NCBI GenBank assembly: GCA_003427395.1
Contig: BFEA01000057.1
Coordinates: 130,326 to 167,129, forward strand
DNA: 36,804 bases
Source of the DNA: Chara braunii
Lineage: Eukaryota > Streptophyta > Charophyceae > Charales > Characeae
Reading direction: 5' to 3'
Shown: piece after piece, positions 1 to 11,372 of the stretch
How the letters are laid out: each line of letters starts with the position of its first letter
Position numbering within the stretch: the first letter of the stretch is position 1
Made by a program: the position numbers and the translations under genes
Notes under the pieces: generated by a model
Database searches by the model: none
The model's input: only the letters and a program-made list of their open reading frames with translations
What the model was told of the DNA's origin: nothing

Positions 1-2776
1 GGGACATAGGCAGCAGGGCAGCGACGGAGCGTAGGCGAGGATGTTCATACATCCAAGAAGGAGCAAGCGGTACATAACCTACTCTCATCACGATTAAACC
101 CCGCGGACTGTTGATTCCCACCACCCGCTAAGCCAGTGAGTCACTCCAACAAACATCTGTCGTTTCCTACATGCGACACAGACATCCTGAGCCCAGCTAC
201 CCCCATCTCGATGTGCCCTGGCTCGGTGGATGACAACCTTCCGATCCAGCTTCCTTCTCTGCCCAAGTAAGTGACCTGTGTCTCTCTCTCTCTGTCTTCC
301 GGACCTTCAACCGCTGGGACGAGTATCGCACCGGCCAACAAGTAAGTCTCCAACCCTGCCGGGTCGCCTCACGCAAGCTTCTATAGAAGCTACAGGCCAA
401 GTCAAATGAATGTTCCGCTGGAACAGGGCCGGATACATCCGCTGGGTAAGCTCTTTCTCGACGCCCGTTCCTCTCACCCCCTCTTTTTATCTCCCGTTCT
501 CCGCGACTAACTGGACATCCTCATCAACAATAGGATGAGTCAAATCGAGTGAGTCTTCCACCTGAACATGGAAAGATACCCCGGCATACTTACGTCGCGA
601 TGAAACTCCACCGGCGCGCGCAGCTTTGCTGTACTAAGTCCGGACTTGCTAATCTACTGGTCAGACTAACTTTACCAATCAAGTCGCCGTACCGAAAGAT
701 CCTCGACTATCACTTTGTTTCGCTCGATTCCGTTTCGAATCGAGCGAGAAATCGCCTTTTTGAGTTTCATTTAAAACTCCTCCCGCCATAGCCCAGTGCA
801 CCCCTGTTTCTTCCTAACTCCCCTTACACCTCCCCACTCGTCATTCTGACTCCGCCATCGAATTCGCCCCGGCCCAAAACCTCCATCTACCATTCTCCCC
901 TGCTTGTTTTCACCAAGAAACGAGCGGGGTACGTGTCTTCAACCACTTCCATAGTCGTTGCTCTCCATCTCCCGCGCATCTCCTTTCTCAATTATCTCCC
1001 GCTTTACTAATCCTCCCGCTATTCTAACACCTCCCATGGACTCGCCTCCATTCAAAATCCCCAGTTTACTTCTTCCCTCGCCCATTTTCGTTGAGAAACA
1101 GACGAGTTATGTTTTTTTCTATTCACCCCTCCTCTCTCATAGCTCAGCCTGCCCGACTTTCCTTCGCATGTACCCACCACAACTCCCCGTCCAGGTTCAG
1201 CTCAACTATTGCTACCTCCCCTTACTTTTCTCTATGTCGAGTATCCCCCGCTGACCCAGGCACTTCGAAAGGCCCTGACCGATACAGGCCGTAGACCTCC
1301 GGTCATGCAAGCTGAATTCCGCAAAGGCGGACGTAACAACTCAGCTGTCGAGTTGATCAGCCCTCTTCGCTGCCTATACCCCACTCGACTGATGGCGTGC
1401 TTATTAGTTTTGTGCCACTGCTCCGCCACAGCTGCTCCTTCCCTACCGCTAGGATGCGCCCTGCTGCACAGGCACCCAGTGTCAGATCCTGGCTCGATTC
1501 ATGCCATTCCTTACTACATTCGCTGCCCCGGTTCTCCACTTCTTTCTACTACTAGCGCAGCCTCCCCCTCCACAGGCAGCGATCCGCTAGCGTTTTTGCG
1601 CAGCCCGATGTGCCCAGTCGGCTTCGTGATCGTGGGGCGACTTCGAATGAGGTTACTATTCCGTGGACCAATTAGTCTGTCGCCCCTACGCCCATGGTCT
1701 GATGGTCGGTCGGCATGGCAGTGTTACTGCTGCTTCGCCTCTGCCCCCCTCTCCAATCTCCATATTGATGTGGGTACGGTCCGCTGCAAGCTTCAAACAT
1801 GGCCCCTAGACAGGCCTAAAAAGGACCTTTGAGGTCTGATGTGGTCAGGTCCTATGACACCGGCCACGTACAGCCTGCTGCATGCTCGTCTAGGCTCTGG
1901 CTGCTCCACCCAAACCTTCTACAACAATCACCAGCGGGGGCAACAAGTGCAGAACATCCTCGACACCCCAGTTCCCTCTCTCTTGCTGACTAAGTCATCC
2001 TCCATTCATATGTATGCTAACCTCTTCGGCCCTCGTCTTAAGACGGTGGGACTGATGACCTTTACTAACACCCTCGACACACATGGAACCTACAGGTCAA
2101 CGAAGACGGCGCTCGCTCAATGCCCTCGACTGTCGAGACGACCTTCAGGTCTGGCGTCGCGTCCAGGTCAACGACACGCCGGAATATAACAAAAAATAAA
2201 TAGAAATACGGCGCTAAAAATAATTATCTAGAAAATGCCAGCGCCGATCGGACGTTGTCGATGGCAAAACAAAAAAGGGGGTTGCCTCGCTAAGCCCTCA
2301 CCCCGTCAGTCCATTCGCGCTACTCTGATATCCCCGCGTTGTTGCTGCTCGTCCTTGGTCCCCAAATCTCTCTGATGAAAGTCCGACAACTCAATCGCTA
2401 GTGCTAGGCCCAAGTCTTGATCTAGCTTTGACGGACACCTAGATAAACGGATAATGCACGCCAGGCCGACCTACTGAAACGCTTTCAAAGCCACATTGTT
2501 GTTGAAGTCGTCCTCCACACGCACGCATAGGTAACAGACAAGAACATTAATCAAGAAGTCCGCCGACTTTTTAATCATCAACAGAGAAAAAGATCACGCA
2601 CGCCTTAAGTCTGCGCGCCTACACACCCTCTACTCTAGTCAATCATCCTGTCAATATAAACCCGAGACACATTCGGGTCCTCGCGCGGTATACTTAAACT
2701 TTAAACCAAACCTATTTTCTTGTCATTTGCAAAAAAAAACAGGGCGGATACCCTTGGTAGGGTATTCACACCGACA
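1..2776 (-). mobile_element. Long LTR-like unit, copy I (5' part, runs off left edge)
   Basis: Read on the minus strand the unit begins at 2776 with TGTCGGTG followed by an inverted repeat (GAATACCC ... GGGTATCC). The same start is found at 34677 (minus) and 11488 (plus). TGTCGG is a common 5' end of plant Gypsy LTRs. No protein is readable; short ORFs here keep no known motif and change frame between copies. There is no polypurine tract directly upstream on minus (2777-2800), which is a point against calling it a normal 3' LTR. The unit must continue left of the window, because copy II is about 7.7 kb. Confidence 0.6.
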
Positions 2777-3663
2777 ACTTGGACCATATTAAGCGATGTC
2801 CCCGTCGTGTCGCAAAATAAAAAAACTATAAGTTCATCCAAACTCCAAAATGCTGACGAGAAAGGAATTAATCTGATCAACCAACAGACTCAGGTTCGAG
2901 GCCTCCATCAATCCATTCCAAACACAACTTTATGCTGCCAGGATTCCAGCCCGGGCCTCCATCGTCTTGACACTAGGACGGTGGGATACTCATCACTATC
3001 TTACAGTTAAGTCCTAAATGTATTCCTCATTTGTCCTCTCCCCTTTGCCTTAGACAATTGTCGACTTCTCGTTAGGTGTTCCTAGTCTCTACCCTGCAAG
3101 CAGGGCCATAGCCAGGGACGTGGGCCCTAACCGAGACCTTTGAAGGCATTCTTGCCTCCCTCTTACAAATTTCGCAATCAAATATATATATTTATGCAAA
3201 TCTCATCACAGACTCTTCGTGCAGTCTAGTACAGGAAGGCCAGGTGTCCATCCTGACCCACCATACTCTGGGTAATCGTGCCAGATCGACGGCCCAACTC
3301 GTTGTTATTTTAGCGGTAGTGCCCTCGCAGGTTGTGCTACGATAGACTTTTTCCTGATAAGCATTCAATTAGGACTCAAAAAGGCTCGACTCGACTCCTA
3401 TCTCACGCCGTTCCGCAAGAGTAAAACACTCCTAGGTGGTTACACCCTTTTAAGTCTTTACTCTCTTGGCAAGACGCAAACCCACTGGTCATGTTACGTC
3501 GATCAACAGTCGACACTATGTATAGTTAACAACGTAAATATCCAGACTCTGAAAAATGCAAAAAACAAAAACAAAGATATCATCACACCTTGGCCCTAAT
3601 GTACATACTTTGCTCATCCTTTTGCTACCTTAACAGTAGTCTTACACATAGGTAAATCAGTCC
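2777..3663 (-). other. Spacer between gag stop and LTR-like unit
   Basis: About 0.9 kb with no credible ORF on either strand. It is conserved in the second copy (34678-36762), where it is interrupted by a 1.2-kb insertion. On minus it follows the gag stop directly, so it would be the 3' untranslated part of that element. A purine-rich stretch on minus near 3033-3048 is the only polypurine-like candidate and is about 260 bases from the LTR-like start. Confidence 0.5.
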
Positions 3664-5584
3664 CTACTCACTCATCTCCTCCTGGTTTTGCCTATATAAC
3701 TGAGCTCTGCCCCCGTCGGCAGATCGCTCCACTATTCTACCTTGTTTATCATACATCTTGTCATCACTCTCAGTAACCTTCCCTGCTGCCTTGTCCTTCA
3801 AAAACTTAGGACATTGCAGGGCCGTATGCCCCCCTTTCTTGCAGAAAAAGCAGGTCGGGGCGTGCAACTTTCTTTGCCTCTTCTTCTTTCTCTGAGACCC
3901 TGGCGATGAGGGTGCCTCGCTAGCCTCTCTAGCCACCTCATAGGATTGGGGCATGTCCATAGGCTCTTCAGGTCTCGCCTCTGACTCTTGAGTACACAAC
4001 TCTCTCCGTATTCCAACTCCTTCGGGCCTATACTCACGTGTATCCAACCTCTGTGGTCTACCCTCGATGACGCCCTCCATCGCAATCACCACCTCTTTCT
4101 CAGGAGGCTCCTCCACCCTCTGCTCAGGCGAAAACAAACTCGCCTCTTCCTGCATGGTGTCAACTGCTTCGAGAAGGCACGTTTATAGACCCTTTCCCTG
4201 AACCCTGAATCGGCTCGTTGCTAGCTGTTTGTTGCTCCCCCTTGATTGGTAACGGCATAGCCACTGTCATGGGTTCCACAACTGTTGTTGGCAACGTGGC
4301 GAGTTCAGTAGGTGCCCTGAACTCAAAGGCCTCTGTGTCTCTGCCTCTCTCCTCACCGTTGCCTCCTCAGGCTCAAGGATGACTCTTCTCATGGGCGGCT
4401 CCAACGGGAGTCCAACTGCGGGTGGCTGCCTGGATAAGTCTTGTACTTACTCTCTCTGAGTGTCATGTTGACTACTCCCTGCCCTGTCCACTACCTCGGC
4501 AGGCTCCTCTCTCTCTGTCCTGTCGGCCCTCTCTCGAGGTTGCCGCCTCAAATCCTTGATGATGGCAGCTTGACTAGCCACCAATGCTCTAAGCTCTCGG
4601 ACCTCCGCCTCAACCGTGGAATGTCCTCCTCAACCTCTATCACCTCTTCCATAGTATGCCTTCTCTCAACACTCTGCCTCTTCTCTCGCTCAGGCTCACG
4701 GGCCTCCTCTCGTGGTACCTCCTCCGCCGACTCACCACGCCTTTCGCTAGTCGGCGACTCTCTCCATTGTGAAATATCTAGATGCGCCTCCTGTTCCTAC
4801 AATGATCCTCCGGATGGCGCCATCTCCTCTCTCGCGTGCTGGGGAGACCTGCTCAACTCCGCTCTAGTAACGCGCTGGAAAACCACCGGGCCTATCCCAA
4901 ATTGGGGATATACTCCTCGCTCCTACTCCACAGGCACTGACTCCTCCTCTCGACTAGCGAGCGTCTTCCGTCCTCCTTGCGATGACATCGTCCCTTTAGG
5001 CTCTGGGTCCCTCTGCCTTTTGCTCCTCTGCCGTCTGTCAACCTTAGGCTGGGGTGGCTCTGGTCGTCGAAAGGCCTTCCTCAAGTGTGCCTGGCAACTC
5101 TCCCAGTCTCGAGCCATGTCTTTGATCTACCTAGCCAAAGGTCTCTCCGCCTTTCTGGTCCATAGGGGTAATGTCCACGCCCACTCATCCCTCAATATGC
5201 GCTTGTCGTGCATGAACTATTCGAAGGCGGGGATGAAGTCCTCCACATTCCCGATCTCCAGACGGATCGGTCTGCCATCAGGCCCCATAGGTGACGGTCG
5301 TAGCTCCTGCATCCTCATCTCTACCTCTGGCCATGTCCTTGCCTCCCTACGAATCCGTGTGACGGGCTCCTCAAATCTGCCAGCTCCTCTCAGCCTCTCA
5401 ATCGTCTGCGTCACTGTCCACCCCATATGCTCCGCATACCCTCTGAAATTATCCAAGAAGAGCTTTATATCCCGTCATCATATGCAGGCGTGTGGTCCCT
5501 ATGGCCAGACCCATGTCGTTCATAACCTCCTGATGCTCCCAATGGCCTCCGTGGCGGCCTCGTCCCCCTCCCTCCTCTTGGCAT
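3664..5584 (-). pseudogene. gag: Ty3/Gypsy gag polyprotein with CCHC zinc knuckle, broken
   Basis: Gag builds the retroelement's cytoplasmic particle and packages its RNA. Reading from the ATG at 5584 (MPRGGRG), a structured N-terminal part contains DNFRGYAEHMGW (about 5450-5415) and the Retrotrans_gag-like stretch MARDWESCQAHLRKAF (about 5117-5070). A long charged, low-complexity E/R/P-rich region follows. The C-terminus has a lysine/arginine run, then the zinc knuckle CFFCKKGGHTALQC (C-x2-C-x4-H-x4-C, about 3852-3811), and ends EEMSE-stop (TAG, 3666-3664). Stops and frameshifts interrupt it near 5465, 5217, 5120, 4923 and 4160, leaving four open pieces. It lies downstream of integrase on the same strand, only about 210 bases away, the reverse of the usual gag-pol order. 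Its last codons recur at 36763-36804. Family assignment is secure; function is lost. Confidence 0.85.
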
Positions 5585-5795
5585 GACTGTCAAGTCAGAC
5601 CTGCACAACAGGCGGAGGAGACGATAGACACACATTGGGGTAAGCAAATGGGCGGAAATAAAACAGGCTCAGGTCAGACCAAATACATCCATCAAGCACA
5701 CTTATCCAACCTATACATCTTATAATCCCTTCCTATGCCTTATCTATGACCCTTTTCTACATACTTAGAATTTTACTTTAAAGGAGTTGGATTGC
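5585..5795 (-). other. Short spacer between integrase tail and gag
   Basis: About 210 bases between the end of the integrase tail reading frame and the first gag ATG. It is AT-richer than its neighbours and has no LTR, primer-binding site or polypurine tract that would separate two elements. An open stretch continues upstream of the gag ATG to 5647 without recognisable similarity. Its shortness argues that pol and gag were on one transcript in this order. Confidence 0.45.
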
Positions 5796-5999
5796 CTATC
5801 TTACCTCCTCCCTTGCCACAAATTTATTCAGCCTTGTTCCCGATACCCAATTCCTCCATTCCGTCTCATCCATCTCCTCAATCTGGTGGGCTTCGAAATC
5901 TCCACGTCGCACAATCCGATAGGGTCGTAGCCACATTTTGTCCAGCTTCCTGGACCACTGCTTCTCCAGGGACGAGTCATATAGTAATACGGTTTCCAA
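5796..5999 (-). pseudogene. pol: Integrase C-terminal GPY/F-type tail
   Basis: The minus-strand peptide starts METVLLYDSSLEKQWSRKLD and contains KMWLRPYRIVRRG, matching the Gypsy integrase GPY/F module (K-L-x-x-x-W-x-G-P-Y-x-I), here with R for the G. This module follows the catalytic core in Ty3/Gypsy integrases and contributes to DNA binding and multimerisation. The piece ends KFVAREEVR-stop. It is separated from the core (6060-6284) by a frameshift near 6000-6060. No chromodomain follows it; the next thing downstream is gag. Confidence 0.75.
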
Positions 6000-6900
6000 G
6001 TCCTAACGCCTCCAGGTCTTCAGGAAACTCTCAATTGGGAAGGTGGTGTATCTCCCGTATCATAGCGTGGCTGACGCGTACTTAGTGGTCCTCTTTACCA
6101 TAATATTCTCAACGAAAAATGTCACCCTCAGGTATCTTGGCCACTGATTTGGCCTACCTTCAGTCCACTTAACTAGAAAATTCGTGATGGTGTTATGCCC
6201 TCTTTCAACTGAAGCATTTGCCTGGGGGTGCGAGACCGTGGCGTAATTGGCTACTATGTCGTATCTTAACAACATCTCTTGCACTTCCTGGTAGGTAAAC
6301 TCCTACCCTCTGTCCATCACGAACTCTCTGACAAAGGGATAGCGCAGGTAGTAGTCCTCGATGCAGCTTACCAAAACGGAACCGGTCTTTGTATGAATGG
6401 TTTATCCATCTACACAGCCAGAAAGGTTGTCGCGTGCATCGAAGATATAATTGTAGTCATGATCCCCAATCGGCATGAAGAGCAAGTCGAGATGTACTAC
6501 AGCCCCCACTTCCCTTTCTAATCTTGGATGCAACGACTATCTTGGCCTCAGAGGAGACTGTTCTTGGTAAGGTACGTAGGAACGACAGAACTTGCTAACC
6601 ATCTCCATCATTCCATCCCAATAGTATAACTCGCTATCTTGGCATACGTGGCACTAACTCCCCGGTGTCCCCCTGCAATGCCATCATGAAGCGCAGTTAT
6701 AATATCAATCTGACAATTCCTGTCATATACGACCCTACTGCTACTGGGGTTTTCCACTTGCCTTTTTACAAAAAGATGATCATCTCTCACCAAATAGAGA
6801 TGCCTCATTTTTTGAGCCCTTTCCCAGGCATCCCTATCCCGCATCTCATACGGGGTACCTTCCTTAATCGCGCCAACTGGTCCCAACGAGCCTTATCATC
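6000..6900 (-). pseudogene. pol: Integrase: HHCC zinc domain and DDE core, broken
   Basis: Integrase joins the element's cDNA to the host chromosome. On minus, the N-terminal zinc domain reads ALHDGIAGGHRGVSATYAKI (two His, about 6715-6655), but the two Cys are frame-disrupted. The core follows in pieces: HLDLLFMPIGDH with the first catalytic Asp (about 6500), FDARDNLSG, then YPFVREFVMDRG with the second Asp (about 6320), and HPQANASVERGHNTI with the catalytic Glu (about 6215). The DDE residues survive, but stops and frameshifts lie between them. The order RT-RNase H-IN is that of Ty3/Gypsy, not Ty1/Copia. The linker between RNase H and integrase (about 6900-7340) is open only in fragments. 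Confidence 0.85.
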
Positions 6901-7341
6901 CATGCGGCTCTTCTCCACTTGGTTGGATGCCTCCTAAATCCTTTCCTCAATCGCACCCACCTGTCGCGCTCGAAATCCTGCATCTCACACGATAGGAGAT
7001 GTGCGAGCTCCAGATAGATTCCCTCATACTCTTCTGCACAGAATGCCTCTTTGATCTCTCATTCCTCAAACGCGTCATCCTGGCTTTCTGGCACCACACC
7101 TTCATTCTCAGCTGGATTCAACGAGCTTACTTGATCAAAGTTTCTTTGCAGAAGTGTATTGATGAGGAGATACATCCCTCCCATCAGTACCTTATGCTTC
7201 TCTACTTGGTCTGGTCCCTCCTCTATCGTTCGCACCTCCTCTACCAAACTATGTGTACCTGCTAGTGCCAACTTCATCATCCATGGGACATCTTTGTCGC
7301 CCCCATGAGTCTTCTTCTTGAGCACCAGCTCTGCCTTCTGT

Positions 7342-7880
7342 TCATATCCCATGGGTGCAATCCAGATAGGGTGGCCAACGCAACTGGCACTCGCAAGGAC
7401 CACGGGTGTCTTTCTCTTGATCCAGGAACCCATCAACTGGAGGCGTAGCTTCTACTGCCTTCTCCTTCTTCTGGTCCCAGTCGATACGGCTTAACCCATT
7501 CGCTTTATTCTTGTTCCCAGGGATCCTTTCTAACTCGAAGTTAAACATCCAGATGTAAGTCAACCATCAGGGGACAGTCCGATCTGATGAAACGTAGTTT
7601 CTCAATGAATAGGCGAGCGCGGTTGGGTTCACCCTTCATATGAACCTCATGCCAAATATATAATTCCTGAAGATCCTGAGGCAGTGAAGGACAGCGAGAG
7701 TTTCCTTCTTAAACTGAAAGTAGTTCCTCTCAGTTGTGTTCAGAGTTCAGCTCTCAAACCTCAGTGGTCTCTTCTTTCCTTCGACATCTGCCTGGATCAA
7801 GACTCCTTCCAAAGTAGTCGGCCCAACATCCGTTTCAACGACGAATGGACTCACCTTCGTGGCATCATAGTCTAGTGCTC
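7342..7880 (-). pseudogene. pol: RNase H domain, broken, catalytic Asp changed to Asn
   Basis: RNase H removes the RNA template during reverse transcription. On minus the domain reads VVETDVGP (first acidic residue), FKKETLAVLHCLRIF (catalytic Glu), then RVNPTALAYSLRNYV where the plus-strand relative has RIDPT, so the third acidic residue is Asn here. It ends FNFELERIPGNKNKANGLSRID, the usual end of Gypsy RNase H with the G-x-x-N-x-x-A-D/N motif. Stops lie after RFES, after MRFI and before WLTYIWM. It sits between RT and integrase as expected. Identity is clear; activity would be lost by the stops alone. Confidence 0.85.
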
Positions 7881-8880
7881 CTAATACTAACCCATCTTAG
7901 CCGCAGCCTTCTCCTGCTCCTCACCCCAGATCCATTCCTGATCCTGACGAACTAACTTTCTCAAGTGCTCCGTCTTGGCAGCAAAATTTTTCGCGAAGGT
8001 CTTCCAGAACCCACAAGTGTCGAGGAAGCTTCTAACAACAATTATCGAATGGAATCGTACTGGTCATTCGGTAATCTTGTTCATCTTTCTTATGTCTGAC
8101 CGACGCCCTTTCTCACTGTAGATGAACCCTAGGATGGTAGCCTCCCTCATGCAGTGTCTGGATTTGAATCCACTTGCCGTGAGGTTGTGCTCCTCAAGCA
8201 AGCTGGGGACTTTATCTAAATCCTGAATGTGCTTCCAGACAAAACGTCTTCTCCCGGCAAGACTTCGTCACTCTCTTTCTCTCTCGGTCCCTTTACCGCC
8301 AAGTCGTCGATTTACGGCTGAGTAATATGCGGGTTGACCGACTGCATGGCTCGAATCATATGTCGTTGATTCATCGCCACCGCATTAGTCTACCCTTGCG
8401 AAGCCACATTCATATGCATCAGTCCTCTAGGCGTATGCATTGCTGTCACTGGCCTGTCTGACATATAGACTGGAAATTGGTTGTACCCCGAGTAGAGGTC
8501 TATAAGCGAAATTATAGGTCTTCCAGCATAGGACTCTGACAACGCGTCTGCATTTGGCAAACCTCCCGCATCTCGCACAGTCACTGCATTCAGCTGCTGC
8601 AAATCTTGCACCCACCGTAGCGTCCCATTAGGCTTAACAAAACCAAACCATGGAGACGCGTACGACCCACTCGAGTAGTTGGCGACATGCATACATATCT
8701 TGCCGGCGAGGTAATCCGCTACCTTCTTTTCCTCGTCAGGATTGGGATACCGTGCCCCTCTCAAATTCTATGGCTCATGCGACACGGTATGGATTCGGAT
8801 CCTGGGGATCTTATCTACGTCCAACCGCCCTCGCTAATCGTCACTTAACGCATAGGCGCGATGCCTCTTCATACTGGTGT
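7881..8880 (-). pseudogene. pol: Reverse transcriptase, broken, stop at the YxDD tyrosine
   Basis: RT copies element RNA into cDNA. On minus, upstream residues KIPRIRIHTVSHEP (about 8815-8775) lead into GARYPNPDEEKKVADYL. Then come fingers/palm motifs SPWFGFVKPNGTLRWVQDLQ, ADALSESYAG, and ISLIDLYSGYNQFPV with the first catalytic Asp (about 8505). The PRGLMHMNVASQG motif follows. The active-site motif reads P-stop-I-D-D-L-A, with TAA at 8314-8312 in place of the Tyr of YIDD. Downstream the sequence is readable only in fragments to about 7900. No protease or N-terminal gag is seen upstream, because a plus-strand RT fragment begins at the junction near 8880. Confidence 0.88.
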
Positions 8881-10405
8881 TTCGCTGTGGGGCCTATGGA
8901 AGGAAACCTGACCCGGCGAAAACGGATAAGATCTCTCAATGGCCAACACCGCTGCGCACCACGACGGAAGTACGAGCCTTCCTAGGGGTGGTTCGATTCT
9001 AGAGAATTTATATCAAAGGCTTTGCCAAGATAGCTGAACCTATCCGCGCAATGATTAGGGAAGGAGGGACCATGGAGTGGACTGAGGATAGGGAGGCGGC
9101 AGTCCAGACCCTCAAAGACGTCTTGTCTTCCGACCAAGTCACCTTGGCAGCGCCGTGCTTCAACGATGAAGTAGAACGACCCTTTATCTTAGAAACAGAC
9201 GGAGGGCCTTTGGCAGTAGGTGGAGTCCTGATACAGAGGAGGGAGGAAGGTAACGAGAGGCCTATCAGATTTGAGAGCAGGACCCTGAATTCGGCAGAGC
9301 GGCGGTACTTACAATTCAAGAAAGAGGTCTTAGCCATTCTTCATTGCCTTAAGACTTTTCAGGCATACCTATTCGGGAGACGGTTTATCCTGAGGATCGA
9401 TCCAACCAATGTCGTCGGGGCGTTAAAGAACTACAAGCCTATAGACCCGACCGTTGGGAGATGGATAGGCTTCATATGGCAATTCGACTACAAGGTCGAG
9501 CGAATTGCGGGGCTCCGAAATAGGGCAGACGAGCTAAGGCGGGTTTGCATTACGCCGGAGGGAGTAGAGGATGCGGAACCGATCGACGCCTTCCTAGAAT
9601 ACGAGGGGGGGACCCTTGTCGTAGATAACGAGATGGGAGGCACCGCTCCTACAATGGACCAACTGCTGATTCAGACCGTAGAAAAGGGCGCGTCCGCCAT
9701 AGTTGCGAAACTCGGGGAAGGACCAATCATCACGTTTAGACGCAAGGATGAGAAGGATTTGTGGGGAGCAACGATGGGGCCAAAGGAAGAGTTGATGGCA
9801 ATGGCCGTGGAAGGGGGTCGAGATGCTGTGATTAACCTAACAGAAACTTGGACGCAAAGGGAGCGGCGGTATGTAGTGAATCAGGCTCAGGAGGGGCAAC
9901 ACACCGATCAGAAGGGACGGGAATTCTTCCTTATACAGATGTATGATGACATCTTTAGAGAAATCGGTCTGTTGCTTATAGGAAATAAGCAGCCTATGCA
10001 AGTCATCCTCCGGACAAGGGAGGAAGCCGGGAAGTACGTTTTGAGGAACGGTCACCTGTTCAAGAAAGAAGAAGGAATGACGCCTAAGCGAGTCGTGTGC
10101 GGGAGGTCTAGGCAGTTGGACATAATCCAGGCGATGCATGATGGGCTAGCCGGAGGGCACCGGTCGTCCAAAGGGACTCTTGCAAAAATCACGCCACTTT
10201 ACTTCTGGCCATGAATGGCAGGCATGGTGGCGACGTACTGTCAAACATGTCTGATATGCCAGGAAAGGAGTTCCGCACGTGTCTTCGAGCCCCTTAGACC
10301 TATCGGGGTACTGGGGCCGGGGCACCTAGTCCACCTTGACCTCGCGGTCATGCCTGTATCAACGGATGGATACAGGTATATCTTGGATGCAAGGGACAAC
10401 CTCAG
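8860..10405 (+). pseudogene. pol: Plus-strand pol: RT thumb, RNase H, integrase zinc finger and core start
   Basis: Reads in one frame from 8901 (KPDPAKTDKISQWPTPL, EVRAFLGVV) through the end of RT, with a TAG stop at 9000-9002 replacing an expected Tyr. It continues into RNase H: FILETDGGPLAVGGVL, FKKEVLAILHCLKTF and LRIDPTNVVG keep the acidic residues, and FDYKVERIAGLRNRADEL closes the domain. After a linker comes an intact HHCC integrase zinc domain (MHDGLAGGHR, then YCQTCLICQERS), interrupted by TGA at 10212-10214. The core begins HLDLAVMPVSTDGYRYILDA with the first catalytic Asp and stops where a hAT element is inserted. RT upstream of the thumb is missing. The longest open piece is 9051-10214, 387 codons. 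Clearly a different copy from the minus-strand pol. Confidence 0.88.
10398..10405 (+). repeat. 8-bp target-site duplication, left (hAT insertion)
   Basis: AACCTCAG here and AACCTAAG at 11373-11380 flank the hAT element and differ by one base. Removing the element and one copy restores the integrase reading frame DNLSGYVE. Confidence 0.8.
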
Positions 10406-11372
10406 CAGAGGTTGACATTGGGTGGCTGTGACCCGACCCGACCGTACCCAGCCGTACCCGACAGTTCTGGACGGGTGCGGGTACTGCATGATTAGTATTC
10501 ACCAGGGTAGTTGGGTTTGGAAATCTGAGGGGGGGATATGGCTGGGCAGGAAACTGTAGGGTGGGTGGGGCTGGGTGTTGACACAGTCCCAGGACGGTTA
10601 CGGCCGGACAAAGGTTTGCCCTGGTTCCGGGTGCCGCTGGGTAGAGGTTTCATGCGGGTGACCCGAGGCCTGTAGGCATACTAGGCATATTAGGCAAGCC
10701 TAGGTAGTATTAGGGCCAGGCTTGACCCTTTTTCTTCACTGGGAAACAGTGGTACTGGTGAGGCATGCCCCTAGTATAAATTTGTCTTTGGCCGTCTGTC
10801 ATTCGTCTTAGGGTCGAGGTAGTAGTAGGGCCAGCCCGTACTGTTAATTTGACCTGGCCCCAATCGTTTCATCCTAGAGACTATAGCATTCACTAATAAG
10901 CTTGGGTCATAATTGCGGTCAGTTTCATCAAGATCTAGCTGTAGTTGCGGCCAAATGTAGACAAGAAAGTATCAATGATTGACGGCTCCAAAATTCGACG
11001 CGAAAATCTGTGAATCCGCTAAAGAATCCAACATGCAAAGGCCTAAGTTTGAAATAAAGATAAAAGGGAAAACGAAGCCTGGGTGGAAAAGTTTGGGCAC
11101 AGGTACGGCTGGGCACGGGAGGATGGATACTGGGTTCGGGTGCGGCTGGATGCGGGTGACCGAAAATTTGGCCTGGGTGTGGATGGGTATGGGTAGACAA
11201 TTTTTAAATCGGCCTGAGCGGGCTGGGTACAAGTAGAAGGAAAAAAAAATAGCGTGGGTGTGCTGGGTCTGGGTAAAAAAATTGTGTTTACATGGGTCCC
11301 GCTAGATATGATACATCAAGGCTTGGGGTGGGTCGGATATGGGTAGGAAAAAAACAGGTTTTGCGACCTCTG
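10406..11372 (+). mobile_element. Non-autonomous hAT-type DNA transposon, 967 bp
   Basis: The element interrupts the plus integrase core. Ends are inverted: CAGAGGTTG at the left, and the right end read on the other strand is CAGAGGTCG. An 8-bp duplication flanks it, the length expected for hAT transposons. The interior has no transposase ORF. It carries many subterminal C/G-rich motifs of the form ACCCGACCCG and GGGTGCGGGT (10430-10650 and 11090-11350), typical of hAT elements as transposase-binding repeats. About 85-90-codon ORFs on both strands at 10928-11236 are low-complexity by-products. It would depend on a transposase encoded elsewhere. Confidence 0.8.

Larger units (their letters stand above)
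1..3705 (-). repeat. Left copy of a long direct repeat (partner 31755-36804)
   Basis: This segment is repeated in the same orientation at 31755-36804. Position 1 corresponds to 31755, and 3705 to the last base of the window. The copies are about 93-95% identical by eye with scattered indels. The repeat spans the 5' 2.8 kb of an LTR-like unit, the spacer after gag and the last gag codons, so it is not an LTR pair alone: the sequence upstream of both LTR-like units (on minus) is also the same. This fits two tandem members of one element or a segmental duplication. Both copies are cut by the window, so the true ends are unknown. Confidence 0.9.

Noticed and set aside
1209-1832. 207-codon open frame on plus
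   Set aside because: The equivalent region of copy II is broken into other frames and the peptide has no recognisable domain; it lies within the LTR-like unit.
4441-5586. 381-codon open frame on plus
   Set aside because: Shadow of the gag pseudogene on minus. Its Ser/Leu/Cys-rich composition mirrors the Arg/Glu-rich gag, and it has no domain of its own.
10430-11350. Telomere-like G-rich repeats
   Set aside because: The GGGTNCGGGT motifs are irregular and lie inside a hAT element with defined ends; they are subterminal transposon repeats.
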